Assembly (NCBI GenBank): GCA_046297455.1
Contig: JBKBIT010000002.1
Coordinates: forward strand, 1 to 64,000
From: ZYF759 sp046297455
Lineage (GTDB): Bacteria; Pseudomonadota; Alphaproteobacteria; Rhizobiales; Rhizobiaceae
Direction of reading: 5' to 3'
Length of the DNA: 64,000 nucleotides
The notes beneath the pieces were generated by a model that searched no databases, was not told the DNA's origin, and saw nothing but the letters and a program-made list of their open reading frames with translations. Shown in pieces: positions 8,666 through 17,441 of this stretch (the first letter of the stretch is position 1; every line of letters begins with the position of its first letter). Made by a program: the position numbers and the translations under genes.

Positions 8666-8746
8666 CGGCCGTGCTCAGCCATATGGCCAAGCAGGGCTCA
8701 ATCCGCTATCTGGGCGCAAACCATTCCTTCCCGGACGATCATCCGC

Positions 8747-10297
8747 ATGACACGTGACAAGTTCTACATCACCACGCCGATCTTCTACCCGAACGGCAAG
8801 CCGCATATCGGCCACGCCTACACGGTGATCGCAACCGATGCCATGGCGCGCTTCCAGCGCCTCGACGGCAAGGAGGTCTTCTTTCTGACCGGCACCGACG
8901 AGCATGGTCTGAAGATGCAGCAGACGGCCGACAAGGAAGGTATCACAGCGCAGGATCTGGCGGACAGGAATTCGGCCATCTTCCGCAACATGGTGGAGGC
9001 TGTCGGCGGTTCGAACGACGATTTCATCCGCACGACCGAAAAGCGGCATCATCGCGCCAGCCAGGCCATCTGGAAGGCGATGGCGGATAATGGCGACATC
9101 TATCTGGACTCCTACAAAGGCTGGTACTCGGTTCGCCAGGAGGCCTATTTCGATGAGAGCGAAACGACCGTCGGCGACGATGGCGTGCGCCGCGAACCGC
9201 TTGGTTCGCCGGTCGAGTGGCAGGAAGAGCAGACCTACTTCTTCCGACTTTCGGCCTATCAGGACAAATTGATCGACCTCTACGAAAGCAACCCGGATTT
9301 CATCGGCCCGGCAGAGCGGCGCAACGAGGTTGCGAGTTTCGTGAAGTCAGGCCTGCGTGATCTTTCCATCTCGCGTTCGACCTTCTCGTGGGGCGTGCCG
9401 GTCCCGGGTGACGAAAAGCACGTTATGTATGTGTGGGTTGACGCGCTGACCAACTACATCACCGCGGCCGGCTATCCCGATACCGACGCCGACAGCTGGG
9501 CGTGGTGGCCGGCGACCCACATCATCGGCAAGGACATTGTCCGGTTCCACGCCGTCTACTGGCCGGCATTCCTGATGTCGGCCGGCATAGCGTTGCCCAA
9601 GCGTGTCTATGCGCACGGTTTCCTGTTCAACCGTGGGGAGAAGATGTCGAAGTCGGTCGGCAATGTCGTCGATCCCTTCGCACTGATCGAGACATACGGG
9701 CTCGACCAGGTACGCTATTTCCTGCTGCGCGAGGTGCCCTTCGGCCAGGACGGCACCTACAGCCACGAGGCAATCGTCAACCGCGTCAATGCCGATCTTG
9801 CCAATGGCATCGGCAATCTGGCGCAGCGCTCGCTATCGATGATCGCCAAGAACTGCGCCGGCCAGGTGCCGGAGAAGGGCACGCTCGCAACCGAGGACAA
9901 CGAGATTCTCGTTTCCGTCGCGCATGCCTATGAGGCAGCAAGGGCGGCCATGGAGGAGCAGGCGATCCATCGTGCACTGGCAGCAGTCATTGGTGTTGTC
10001 AGCGACGCCGACCGCTATTTCGCCGGTCAGGCGCCCTGGGCGCTGAAAAAGACCGACCCGGCGCGAATGGAGACGGTGCTGTGGACGACCGCCGAGGTGG
10101 TCCGCCGTCTGGCGATCCTGCTGCAGCCCTTCATGCCGGGCTCGGCGGCGAAACTGCTCGACCTTCTGGCCGTGCCGGCTGACGCGCGCAGCTTCGCCCA
10201 GCTGGGCGATGCCAACGCCCTGGTCTCGGGCACTGTGCTGCCGCCACCGCAAGGCGTGTTCCCGCGCCATGTGGACACTGAAGCGGGTTCTGCCTGA
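8747..10297 (+). CDS. metG: Methionyl-tRNA synthetase
   Basis: 516 residues, class I synthetase. The HIGH signature is exact (HIGH at 20-23, in KPHIGHAYT) and KMSKS lies at about 299-303. The connective peptide lacks the usual zinc-binding cysteines, so this is the short zinc-free MetG type without the C-terminal tRNA-binding domain. It charges initiator and elongator tRNA-Met. tatD starts three bases after its stop. Confidence 0.97.
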   Translation: MTRDKFYITTPIFYPNGKPHIGHAYTVIATDAMARFQRLDGKEVFFLTGTDEHGLKMQQTADKEGITAQDLADRNSAIFRNMVEAVGGSNDDFIRTTEKRHHRASQAIWKAMADNGDIYLDSYKGWYSVRQEAYFDESETTVGDDGVRREPLGSPVEWQEEQTYFFRLSAYQDKLIDLYESNPDFIGPAERRNEVASFVKSGLRDLSISRSTFSWGVPVPGDEKHVMYVWVDALTNYITAAGYPDTDADSWAWWPATHIIGKDIVRFHAVYWPAFLMSAGIALPKRVYAHGFLFNRGEKMSKSVGNVVDPFALIETYGLDQVRYFLLREVPFGQDGTYSHEAIVNRVNADLANGIGNLAQRSLSMIAKNCAGQVPEKGTLATEDNEILVSVAHAYEAARAAMEEQAIHRALAAVIGVVSDADRYFAGQAPWALKKTDPARMETVLWTTAEVVRRLAILLQPFMPGSAAKLLDLLAVPADARSFAQLGDANALVSGTVLPPPQGVFPRHVDTEAGSA

Positions 10298-10299
10298 AC

Positions 10300-11091
10300 A
10301 TGCTGGTCGACAGCCATTGCCATCTGGACTTTCCGGACTTCGCGGAAGACCGTGCCGGCTTCATCGCGCGGGCGGTGGAAGCGGGTGTTCGGCGCATGGT
10401 CACGATCTCTACCCGTGTGCGCCGTTTTGACGAGATCCGCGCCATCGCCGAGGCACACGAGGAAGTCTGGTGTTCGGTGGGGACCCATCCCCACAATGCC
10501 GGCGAGGAGACCGACGTGACGGTCGATGACCTGCTGCGGCTCGCCGAGCACGATCGGGTGGTTGCCATCGGCGAGGCCGGTCTCGATTATTTCTACGACA
10601 AGGCGCCACGCGACGCGCAGGCAGCCGGCCTGCGCACCCACATCGCCGCGGCACGGGAGAGCGGGTTGCCGCTCGTCATCCACGCACGCGACGCCGATGA
10701 CGACATGGCCGCCATCCTCGAGGACGAGATGGGGAAGGGGGCTTTTCCTTTCGTACTGCACTGCTTCTCGTCTGGACGGGGTTTGGCGGAGATCGGCGTG
10801 AAGCTTGGCGGCTACGTCTCCTTTTCCGGCATCCTGACCTTCAGGAAATCGGATGAATTGCGGGCGATCGCGCGCGACATTCCGCATGACCGGTTGCTGG
10901 TGGAAACGGACGCGCCCTATCTGGCGCCGATGCCGTTTCGCGGCAAGCGCAACGAGCCGGCATATGTTGCGCAGACGGCGCATGTCCTGGCCGAGACGAT
11001 CGGCATCAGCGATGAGGAAATCGCCGGCATAACCACCGACAATTTCTTCAGGCTGTTTTCGCGCGCCGAGCGCCCGCAGGTCGATGTCTGA
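10300..11091 (+). CDS. TatD-family metal-dependent DNase
   Basis: 263 residues. The TIM-barrel amidohydrolase fold has the DSHCHLDF metal site at 4-11, the GEAGLDYF strand near 90, HARDADDD and the closing ETDAPYLAP. TatD/YcfH enzymes are Mg-dependent nucleases with 3-to-5 exonuclease activity linked to DNA repair. It lies between metG (3-base gap) and a metallo-hydrolase gene (8-base overlap), so the three are one transcript. Confidence 0.93.
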   Translation: MLVDSHCHLDFPDFAEDRAGFIARAVEAGVRRMVTISTRVRRFDEIRAIAEAHEEVWCSVGTHPHNAGEETDVTVDDLLRLAEHDRVVAIGEAGLDYFYDKAPRDAQAAGLRTHIAAARESGLPLVIHARDADDDMAAILEDEMGKGAFPFVLHCFSSGRGLAEIGVKLGGYVSFSGILTFRKSDELRAIARDIPHDRLLVETDAPYLAPMPFRGKRNEPAYVAQTAHVLAETIGISDEEIAGITTDNFFRLFSRAERPQVDV

Positions 11092-11899
11092 CCGGCTGCG
11101 CTTTACGCTGCTCGGATGCGGTTCGTCGCCGGGCACGCCGCGCATCACTGGCGATTGGGGCAATTGCGATCCCGCCAATCCGAGGAACCGGCGCATGCGC
11201 GCCGCCGCCATGGTGGAGCGGATCGGGCAGGGCGGCACGACTCGTGTCGTCATCGATACGGGGCCTGACTTCCGCGTACAGATGCTGAACGCCGGTGCGG
11301 GTGAAATCGACGCCGTGGTCTACACGCACCCGCACGCCGACCACATTCACGGCATCGACGATTTGCGCGGTTTCGCGCTCTACCAGCGCAAACTGATCGA
11401 TGTCTACGCGGACCGCCCGACGATGGACCGGCTGCACCAGTCCTTCGGCTACTGTTTCGAGACGCCGCCCGGCAGTTCCTATCCGCCGATATTGCAGCCG
11501 CACACAATTGCCCATGACGATCCTTTCGAGATCGATGGCGCCGGCGGTCCGATCGCGTTCCTGCCATTGCCGCTGATCCACGGCGACATCATCTCGCTGG
11601 GCTTTCGCATCGGTTCGATTGCCTATTGCTCGGATGTCAGCGGAATACCGCAGGAAACCGCCACGCGGCTGCACGAACTCGACCTGTTTGTCATCGACGC
11701 ATTGCAGTACAAGCCGCATCCAAGCCATTTCTCGCTTGGCCAGGCGCTGGAATGGGTGGACCGGCTGAAGCCAAGCCGCACCGTGCTGACACACATGCAC
11801 ATTCCGCTCGATTATGAGACGGTAGCCCGTGAAACGCCCGATCATGTCGAGCCCGGTTATGATGGCATGGTGGTTGAATATAGGCTGGCAACTAGCTGA
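11084..11899 (+). CDS. MBL-fold metallo-hydrolase (PhnP-like phosphodiesterase)
   Basis: 271 residues. The metallo-beta-lactamase signature HPHADH (about 80-85) binds two metals, with later ligands in LIHGDI and HMHIP. The opening LLGCGSSPGTPRITGDWGNC and the cysteine-containing N-terminus are typical of the PhnP-like group that hydrolyses cyclic phosphodiesters. No phn gene is nearby, so phosphonate catabolism is not implied; the metG-tatD-MBL order is a standard alphaproteobacterial arrangement. Substrate unknown. Confidence 0.88.
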   Translation: MSDRLRFTLLGCGSSPGTPRITGDWGNCDPANPRNRRMRAAAMVERIGQGGTTRVVIDTGPDFRVQMLNAGAGEIDAVVYTHPHADHIHGIDDLRGFALYQRKLIDVYADRPTMDRLHQSFGYCFETPPGSSYPPILQPHTIAHDDPFEIDGAGGPIAFLPLPLIHGDIISLGFRIGSIAYCSDVSGIPQETATRLHELDLFVIDALQYKPHPSHFSLGQALEWVDRLKPSRTVLTHMHIPLDYETVARETPDHVEPGYDGMVVEYRLATS

Positions 11900-11911
11900 A
11901 TTGGTGGATAT

Positions 11912-12382
11912 ATGAGCAAGAGCATCAAGCGCGTGGAAGAAGCCGCCAAGGCGTCCGGACTGGCCATCGAGGTGCGCCGGATGGGAGAATCGACCCGCAC
12001 GGCCGAGGAAGCGGCGGCCCAGTGTGGCTGTGCTGTTGCCCAGATTGTCAAGTCATTGATCTTCCAGGGCAAGGATAGTGGCCGGCTGCTGCTGTTCTTG
12101 GTTGCCGGCAACAACCGTCTGGACACCGAAAAGGCCGCGGCCTTGGCAGGCGAAGCATTGGACCGTGCCGATCCGCGGTTGATCCGCGAGCGCACCGGCT
12201 TTGCCATTGGCGGCGTGTCGCCAATCGGCCATCTGGAACCTGTTGCAGCTTTTGCCGATGAGACCTTGCTCGGCTTCGACGTGGTCTGGGCGGCTGCCGG
12301 CGCGCATGATGCGGTGTTCTCGGCAGAACCGAACGCGCTCGTAGCGGCGGCAGGGGCAAGGGTTGCTCAGCTGGTGGGCTGA
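11912..12382 (+). CDS. YbaK/EbsC-family aminoacyl-tRNA deacylase
   Basis: 156 residues, one YbaK/ProX editing domain: the VAQIVKSLIF strand with the conserved lysine, LFLVAGNNRLD, and GFAIGGVSPIGH. Members hydrolyse mischarged Cys- or Ala-tRNA-Pro in trans. Which mischarged tRNA is edited here cannot be told from the sequence. It starts 12 bases after the MBL gene and probably ends that operon. The following 192 bases hold no gene I can support. Confidence 0.88.
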   Translation: MSKSIKRVEEAAKASGLAIEVRRMGESTRTAEEAAAQCGCAVAQIVKSLIFQGKDSGRLLLFLVAGNNRLDTEKAAALAGEALDRADPRLIRERTGFAIGGVSPIGHLEPVAAFADETLLGFDVVWAAAGAHDAVFSAEPNALVAAAGARVAQLVG

Positions 12383-12574
12383 AGACAGGCGCTGTCATCG
12401 GCCTGATCCACAGCAAGGATGCCCGGCCCAGCACCTAACCCGGTAGTTCCATAATCTATCTTATGCGACTGGCGGATATGTCTTCGACATCGCGTTTCCA
12501 TTGGCACCCCTCGTCTTGTGGACCGGCGAAGCCGGCGCTTGGCCGGCTGGCGGTCATGGCATAGCTTCGCAGCC

Positions 12575-13399
12575 ATGACACCTTCCCGCGACATTTCCCG
12601 CCTCATCGAAATCATGGCTGCCTTGCGAACGCCGGTCACTGGCTGCCCGTGGGATCTCGAGCAGGATTTCGCGTCCATCGCGCCCTATACGATCGAGGAA
12701 GCCTATGAGGTGGCCGACGCCATCGCCCGTGGTGACAAGGACGATCTTCGTGAGGAACTGGGCGATCTCCTGCTGCAGGTCGTCTACCACGCGCGCATGG
12801 CGCAGGAAGAAGGCAGCTTCGAGTTCGGCGATGTCGTTCAAGCCGTGACCCGCAAGATGATCCGGCGCCATCCTCATGTCTTCGGCGACGAATCGGCACG
12901 TGGCGCCGGGACGGCGAAGGGAATGTGGGAGAAGATCAAGGCCGAGGAAAAGGCAGAGAAGCGCGCTGCGAGATTGTCTCGCGGGCTGGGTCCGGAAGAT
13001 AACGGCAAGGGCTATCTGGATGGCATCCCGCTTGCCCTGCCCGGCCTTGTACGGGCACTCAAGCTGCAGCAGAAGGCGGCGCGCGTCGGCTTCGACTGGT
13101 CCGAGGCACCGCCGATACTCGACAAGATCGAGGAAGAGATCGGTGAGCTGCGCGAGGCGATGGAGAGCGGACGGGCCGAGCGTATCAAGGACGAGTTCGG
13201 CGATCTCCTCTTCGCGATGGTCAATCTTGGCCGTCATCTCGGCGTTGAAGCCGAAGATGCGTTGCGGGGCACCAATGACAAGTTCCGGGACCGCTTTCAT
13301 GCGATCGAACGTGCGCTGACGGAACGCGGCGAAACGCTGGAAGGCGCGACGCTCGAAGAGATGGAAGCACTCTGGCAGGACGCCAAGCGCAAGACGTGA
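12575..13399 (+). CDS. mazG: Nucleoside triphosphate pyrophosphohydrolase MazG
   Basis: 274 residues from ATG 12575. Two tandem MazG domains are visible, each with the Mg-binding EE-x2-E plus E-x2-D pattern: EEAYEVADAI with REELGDLLLQ in the first, EEEIGELREA with KDEFGDLLFA in the second. The CPWDLEQ motif near the start is diagnostic. The enzyme removes pyrophosphate from non-canonical NTPs. A GTG at 12518 gives an unsupported extension. It converges on hflX with nine bases between the stops. Confidence 0.94.
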   Translation: MTPSRDISRLIEIMAALRTPVTGCPWDLEQDFASIAPYTIEEAYEVADAIARGDKDDLREELGDLLLQVVYHARMAQEEGSFEFGDVVQAVTRKMIRRHPHVFGDESARGAGTAKGMWEKIKAEEKAEKRAARLSRGLGPEDNGKGYLDGIPLALPGLVRALKLQQKAARVGFDWSEAPPILDKIEEEIGELREAMESGRAERIKDEFGDLLFAMVNLGRHLGVEAEDALRGTNDKFRDRFHAIERALTERGETLEGATLEEMEALWQDAKRKT

Positions 13400-13408
13400 G
13401 GCTTTGGC

Positions 13409-14734
13409 CTAGCGTGCCAGTCGTTCCCGGATGCGGCTGCAGGCTGTCTCGGGCGCCCGCAGGCGTATATCGACGCCGCCATCCTCGCGGTCGCGCCTTT
13501 CGATGATATCGGCGTTGCGGTAGATCCATTCCAGTTCGGCGTGCTGGTCGGAGGACAACTGAAGCTCCATTTCCTCCAGCTTTCCCGCAATACGCCGCTC
13601 GATCTCTGTCAGCAGGCCATCGACGCCCTCGCCCGTGACCGCCGAAACCGCGAACGCTTGTGCTGCGCCACTGGCTTGAACGACATGGTCGTGCTGGTCC
13701 GGTTCCAAAAGGTCGATCTTGTTCCAGACCTCCAGCACGCGCGCATCGTCCCGCTCCACGCCGAGATCGGTCAGAATCTCGACCACGTCCTCGGCCTGGG
13801 CCGCAGTGTCGGGATCGGCGATGTCACGCAGATGGATGACGAGGTCGGCCTCGATCACCTCTTCCAGGGTTGCACGGAAGGCAGCCACCAGATGGGTCGG
13901 CAGGTCCGAGATGAAGCCCACCGTATCGGAGAAGATGACCTCGGTCCCATGCGGGAGCTTCACCCGCCGCAGCGTCGGGTCGAGCGTGGCAAACAACATG
14001 TCCTTTGCCATAACACCGGCGCCTGTCAGGCGGTTGAACAGGGTCGACTTGCCAGCATTGGTGTAGCCCACCAGCGCAACGATTGGATGCGGCACCTTGC
14101 GCCGTTTCGAGCGGTGCAGATCGCGCGTGCGGCGAACCTGCTCGAGTTCGCGTTTCAGCCGCGTGATGCGGTCCTGCAGAAGCCGCCTGTCGGCCTCGAT
14201 CTGGGTTTCGCCAGGCCCGCCCATGAAGCCGCCGCCACCGCGCTGGCGCTCAAGGTGGGTCCAGCTTCTGACAAGCCGGCCGCGCTGATATTCTAGATGG
14301 GCGAGATCGACCTGAAGGCGCCCTTCCCTCGTACGCGCGCGGCGCCCGAAGATTTCCAGGATGAGCCCGGTACGATCGAGCACCTTGGCGTGCAGTTCCT
14401 TCTCGAGGTTGCGCTGCTGGACCGGCGAAAGCGCGTGGTCGACGACGACCAGTTCCGCCTCCTGTTCCTTCACGATATCAGCGAGTTCGGCAAGCTTTCC
14501 GCTGCCAAGCAGCGTTGCCGCGCGAGGGGAATTCACCGTTGTGACTTCCGAATGCACGGGTTCGAGGTCGATCGCCAGCGCCAGGCCAATCGCCTCTTCC
14601 AGGCGCGCCTGTGGCGTGCGTTCGCCAACGCGTCCACCATCGCGCTTGTGCTGCGGCAGGACCGGCACAACCACCAGCGCTCGCGCCGTTACCTCGGCTG
14701 TCGAACGGACCTGAGGAACAATGTCGTTGGCCAA
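13409..14734 (-). CDS. hflX: GTPase HflX
   Basis: 441 residues. The N-terminal HflX nucleotide-binding domain (about 30-190) includes the glycine-rich RGGGGFMGGPGE linker. The G domain has G1 GYTNAGKST, G3 DTVGF and G4 NKID. HflX binds the 50S subunit and splits stalled ribosomes. The start is TTG, directly after the hfq stop (TGATTG), so translation is likely coupled to hfq. The hfq-hflX order is conserved across proteobacteria. Confidence 0.95.
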   Translation of the reverse strand: MANDIVPQVRSTAEVTARALVVVPVLPQHKRDGGRVGERTPQARLEEAIGLALAIDLEPVHSEVTTVNSPRAATLLGSGKLAELADIVKEQEAELVVVDHALSPVQQRNLEKELHAKVLDRTGLILEIFGRRARTREGRLQVDLAHLEYQRGRLVRSWTHLERQRGGGGFMGGPGETQIEADRRLLQDRITRLKRELEQVRRTRDLHRSKRRKVPHPIVALVGYTNAGKSTLFNRLTGAGVMAKDMLFATLDPTLRRVKLPHGTEVIFSDTVGFISDLPTHLVAAFRATLEEVIEADLVIHLRDIADPDTAAQAEDVVEILTDLGVERDDARVLEVWNKIDLLEPDQHDHVVQASGAAQAFAVSAVTGEGVDGLLTEIERRIAGKLEEMELQLSSDQHAELEWIYRNADIIERRDREDGGVDIRLRAPETACSRIRERLAR

Positions 14735-14980
14735 TCAGGCCTCGCGGTTCTCGTCCGCTTCGAAGAGCTGCACCGGCTGGCTCGGCATGATGGTCGAGAT
14801 CGCATGCTTATAGACAAGCTGCGAGTGGCCATCCCTGCGCAAGAGGACGCAGAAATTGTCGAACGACGTGACGACGCCGGTCAGCTTCACGCCGTTGATC
14901 AAAAAGATCGTCAGCGGGTTCTTGCTCTTGCGGACGGTGTTAAGGAAAAGGTCCTGCAAATTCTGGGTACGTTCCGCCAT
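14735..14980 (-). CDS. hfq: RNA chaperone Hfq
   Basis: 81 residues: Sm1 motif TIFLINGVKLTGVVTSFDNF and Sm2 motif with YKHAISTI, both intact. It forms the hexameric ring that pairs small RNAs with mRNAs. The C-terminal tail is short, as in alphaproteobacteria. The start ATG is preceded by a purine-rich AAAGAAGAAAAA stretch. It opens the hfq-hflX pair and lies 139 bases downstream of dat, with a candidate promoter in that gap. Confidence 0.97.
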   Translation of the reverse strand: MAERTQNLQDLFLNTVRKSKNPLTIFLINGVKLTGVVTSFDNFCVLLRRDGHSQLVYKHAISTIMPSQPVQLFEADENREA

Positions 14981-15013
14981 TTTTTCTTCTTTGCCCCCTG
15001 CGGTGTCCCTCTA

Positions 15014-15042
15014 GTAGCGCCCAAAAGGCGGGCAGCTGTCAA
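15014..15042 (-). promoter_or_regulatory. Candidate sigma-70-type promoter of hfq-hflX
   Basis: On the minus strand TTGACA (15042-15037) is a perfect -35 hexamer; 17-18 bases later lies a weak -10 (CGCTAC or GCTACT). It sits about 35-60 bases upstream of the hfq ATG. The -10 match is poor, so this is tentative. Confidence 0.35.
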
Positions 15043-15119
15043 GTATACAAGATCGCGATCGGTGCCCACCGAGACACCGGTCGCTGCACCCTGCCAAAAC
15101 GGCGGGGACACTGCGGATA

Positions 15120-15983
15120 TCAGGCAAGGGTCTTTTCCGCAACGTCAAAAAAGGCCTCTCGCAGCGACAGGGCAACCGAACCGGGGTGACCGTTGGCCAC
15201 AGGATGCCCGTCGATCGCCACCACTGGCATCACCACCGTCGTGGCTGCCGTGATGAACGCTTCGCGGGCAGAAAGCGCTTCCTCGACACTGAAGGGCCGT
15301 TCCTCCACCTTCATGTTGTGGCGCGCTGCAATGTCCATGACGGTTGCGCGCGTGATACCACGCAGAATGCCGCTTTCTGCCGGGCGGGTGACCAATACTC
15401 CCTCTCCCGTGACAATCCAGGCGTTGGTGGCCGCACCTTCCTTCACTGTGCCGTCCGTATCCAGAAACCAGGCTTCCTGCGCGCCGGCTTCCTTCGCCTT
15501 CTGTCGCGCGAGAACGTTAGGCAAGAGGCCAACCGACTTGATGTCGACCCGCTCCCAGCGGTTTTCGGGCACGGTGATGACGCTGATGCCCTTCGCAGCC
15601 TTCTTCGAGGCAGCCCGTGGATCAGTCCGCTTCGCCGTCACCACGATGGCAGGTGCCGTGCCGGCGGAGGGAAAGAAATGGTCCCTCTTGGCCACGCCGC
15701 GTGTCACCTGCAGGTAGACCAGCCCGTTGACCACCTTGTTGCGCCGTACCACCTCGCGCAGCACCATCTCGAGCGGTTTGCGACCCATTGGCCAGGAAAT
15801 GCGCAGTTCGCCCAGCGAGCGGCCGAGCCTGTCGAGGTGCCGGGGCATGTCGATGATATAGCCGCGCGCGACCTCGCAGACTTCATAGACGCCATCGGCG
15901 AACTGATAGCCGCGGTCTTCTATGTGGACGCTGGCGGAATTGTGCGGGACATAGCGGCCGTTGACATAGGCAATGCGGGACAT
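15120..15983 (-). CDS. dat: D-amino-acid aminotransferase (class IV)
   Basis: 287 residues, fold-type IV PLP enzyme. The N-terminal IEDRGYQFADGVYEV, the DIKSVGLLPNVLA strand carrying the PLP lysine, and DGTVKEGAATNAW are the usual marks of Dat rather than branched-chain transaminase. It interconverts D-alanine and D-glutamate through their 2-oxo acids, supplying D-amino acids for peptidoglycan. It follows trkA by 21 bases in the ntr-trkA-dat-hfq series. Confidence 0.9.
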   Translation of the reverse strand: MSRIAYVNGRYVPHNSASVHIEDRGYQFADGVYEVCEVARGYIIDMPRHLDRLGRSLGELRISWPMGRKPLEMVLREVVRRNKVVNGLVYLQVTRGVAKRDHFFPSAGTAPAIVVTAKRTDPRAASKKAAKGISVITVPENRWERVDIKSVGLLPNVLARQKAKEAGAQEAWFLDTDGTVKEGAATNAWIVTGEGVLVTRPAESGILRGITRATVMDIAARHNMKVEERPFSVEEALSAREAFITAATTVVMPVVAIDGHPVANGHPGSVALSLREAFFDVAEKTLA

Positions 15984-16004
15984 GCGACCTCTCGTGTACT
16001 CGTA

Positions 16005-17381
16005 TCAGAAGAATTCGAGGCTGACGCGGAACATCTGCTCCACGTGTTTGACGGCACTCGCCTTGGCGAAGATCACCACCCGATCCTTCGGCTTGATACG
16101 CAGATCGCCGCTCGGCTTGATCACCTGGCCGTCGCGATAGACCGCGCCGAGACGGATCCCGTCAGGCAGTTCCTGGTCGCGCAGTGGCTGCCCGACCAGC
16201 GGTGACGTTTCCAGCGCCTCCGCCTCGATGACCTCGGCGGCACCTTTCTGCACGCTGTGAACCGCGCGGATACGTCCGCGGCGAACATGCTGCAGCACGC
16301 GCGATATCGTCACTGTGCGCGGGTTCACATGGGCGTCGATGCCCAGAATGCCGGCAAAATCGTGATAGGCGGGGTTGTTGAGCAGGGTCAGGTTGGACTT
16401 GCAGCCCAGCTGCTTGGCCATGACGCTGGACAGGATGTTGACCTGATCGTCATTGGTCAGCGCAACCATCAGGTCCGCCTCCTGGATGTCCGCCTCCATC
16501 AAGAGCTTCTGGTCGAGCGCGCTGCCATGCAGGACCACCGTGCGGCGAAGTTCGTCGGCGATGGCGACCGCGCGTTCGCGTGAGCGCTCGACGATCTTGA
16601 TTCGGGTATGTCCTTGTCGGCTTTCGATGGCGCGCGCGACATACAGTCCGATATTGCCGCCGCCGGCAATCACAATACGCGTTGCGGCCTTTTCGTCGTG
16701 CCCGAACAGTCCGAGCGTACGACGCACATGCTCTTGCGTGGTGACTACATAGGCAAGATCCCCGGTCATCAATTGATCGCTTGAGTGGGGAATGAAGAGC
16801 TTGTCCTGGCGCACGATCCCAACCACGGTCGATTGCAGATCGGGAAACAGCTCCGTCAACTGCGCCAGCGGCGTGTTCACCACGGGGCAGTCCTCAAGAC
16901 ATTCGATGGCGACGACCACGATCTTGTTGTCCGCAAAGCGGACGATGTCGGTTGCACCGGGAAGATCGATGCGCCTCAGCACCATGTCGCCGACCTCGCG
17001 TTCCGGCGAGATAATGACGTCGATGGGCAGGTTCTCGCGTGAGAACAAATCCATGTAATGCGGTCGCAGATAGGATTGCGACCGGATGCGGGCGATCTTC
17101 GTCGGTACGTTGAAGAGCGAATGCGCAACCTGACAGGCGGTCATGTTGACCTCGTCATGCAGTGTGACCGCGATCAGCATGTCGGCTTGCTGGGCGCCGG
17201 CCGCTTCCAGCGTGTCGGGATGCGACCCGTGCCCCACGAATCCGCGCACGTCCAGCATGTCTCGTATGCCGCGGATCAGCTCGGCCGATGTGTCGATGAC
17301 CGAAACGTCGTTCTGTTCGGATGCGAGCTTCTCGGCAATGCCGAAACCGACCTGCCCTGCCCCGCAGATGATGACGCGCAT
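16005..17381 (-). CDS. trkA: Trk potassium uptake regulatory protein TrkA
   Basis: 458 residues with two RCK repeats: RCK-N GAGQVGFGIAEKLA at about 6-19 and a second Rossmann motif GGGNIGLYVARAI at about 239-251, each followed by a TrkA-C domain. It is the NAD-binding cytoplasmic gate regulator of the TrkH/TrkG channel; no trkH is in view. It lies 60 bases after ntrX, the standard rhizobial arrangement. Confidence 0.95.
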   Translation of the reverse strand: MRVIICGAGQVGFGIAEKLASEQNDVSVIDTSAELIRGIRDMLDVRGFVGHGSHPDTLEAAGAQQADMLIAVTLHDEVNMTACQVAHSLFNVPTKIARIRSQSYLRPHYMDLFSRENLPIDVIISPEREVGDMVLRRIDLPGATDIVRFADNKIVVVAIECLEDCPVVNTPLAQLTELFPDLQSTVVGIVRQDKLFIPHSSDQLMTGDLAYVVTTQEHVRRTLGLFGHDEKAATRIVIAGGGNIGLYVARAIESRQGHTRIKIVERSRERAVAIADELRRTVVLHGSALDQKLLMEADIQEADLMVALTNDDQVNILSSVMAKQLGCKSNLTLLNNPAYHDFAGILGIDAHVNPRTVTISRVLQHVRRGRIRAVHSVQKGAAEVIEAEALETSPLVGQPLRDQELPDGIRLGAVYRDGQVIKPSGDLRIKPKDRVVIFAKASAVKHVEQMFRVSLEFF

Positions 17382-17441
17382 GCCGCAACTTCCCGTTCGC
17401 CGTTGCCCGACCGCATGAACCGGTCGGGATTCTCATCGCGC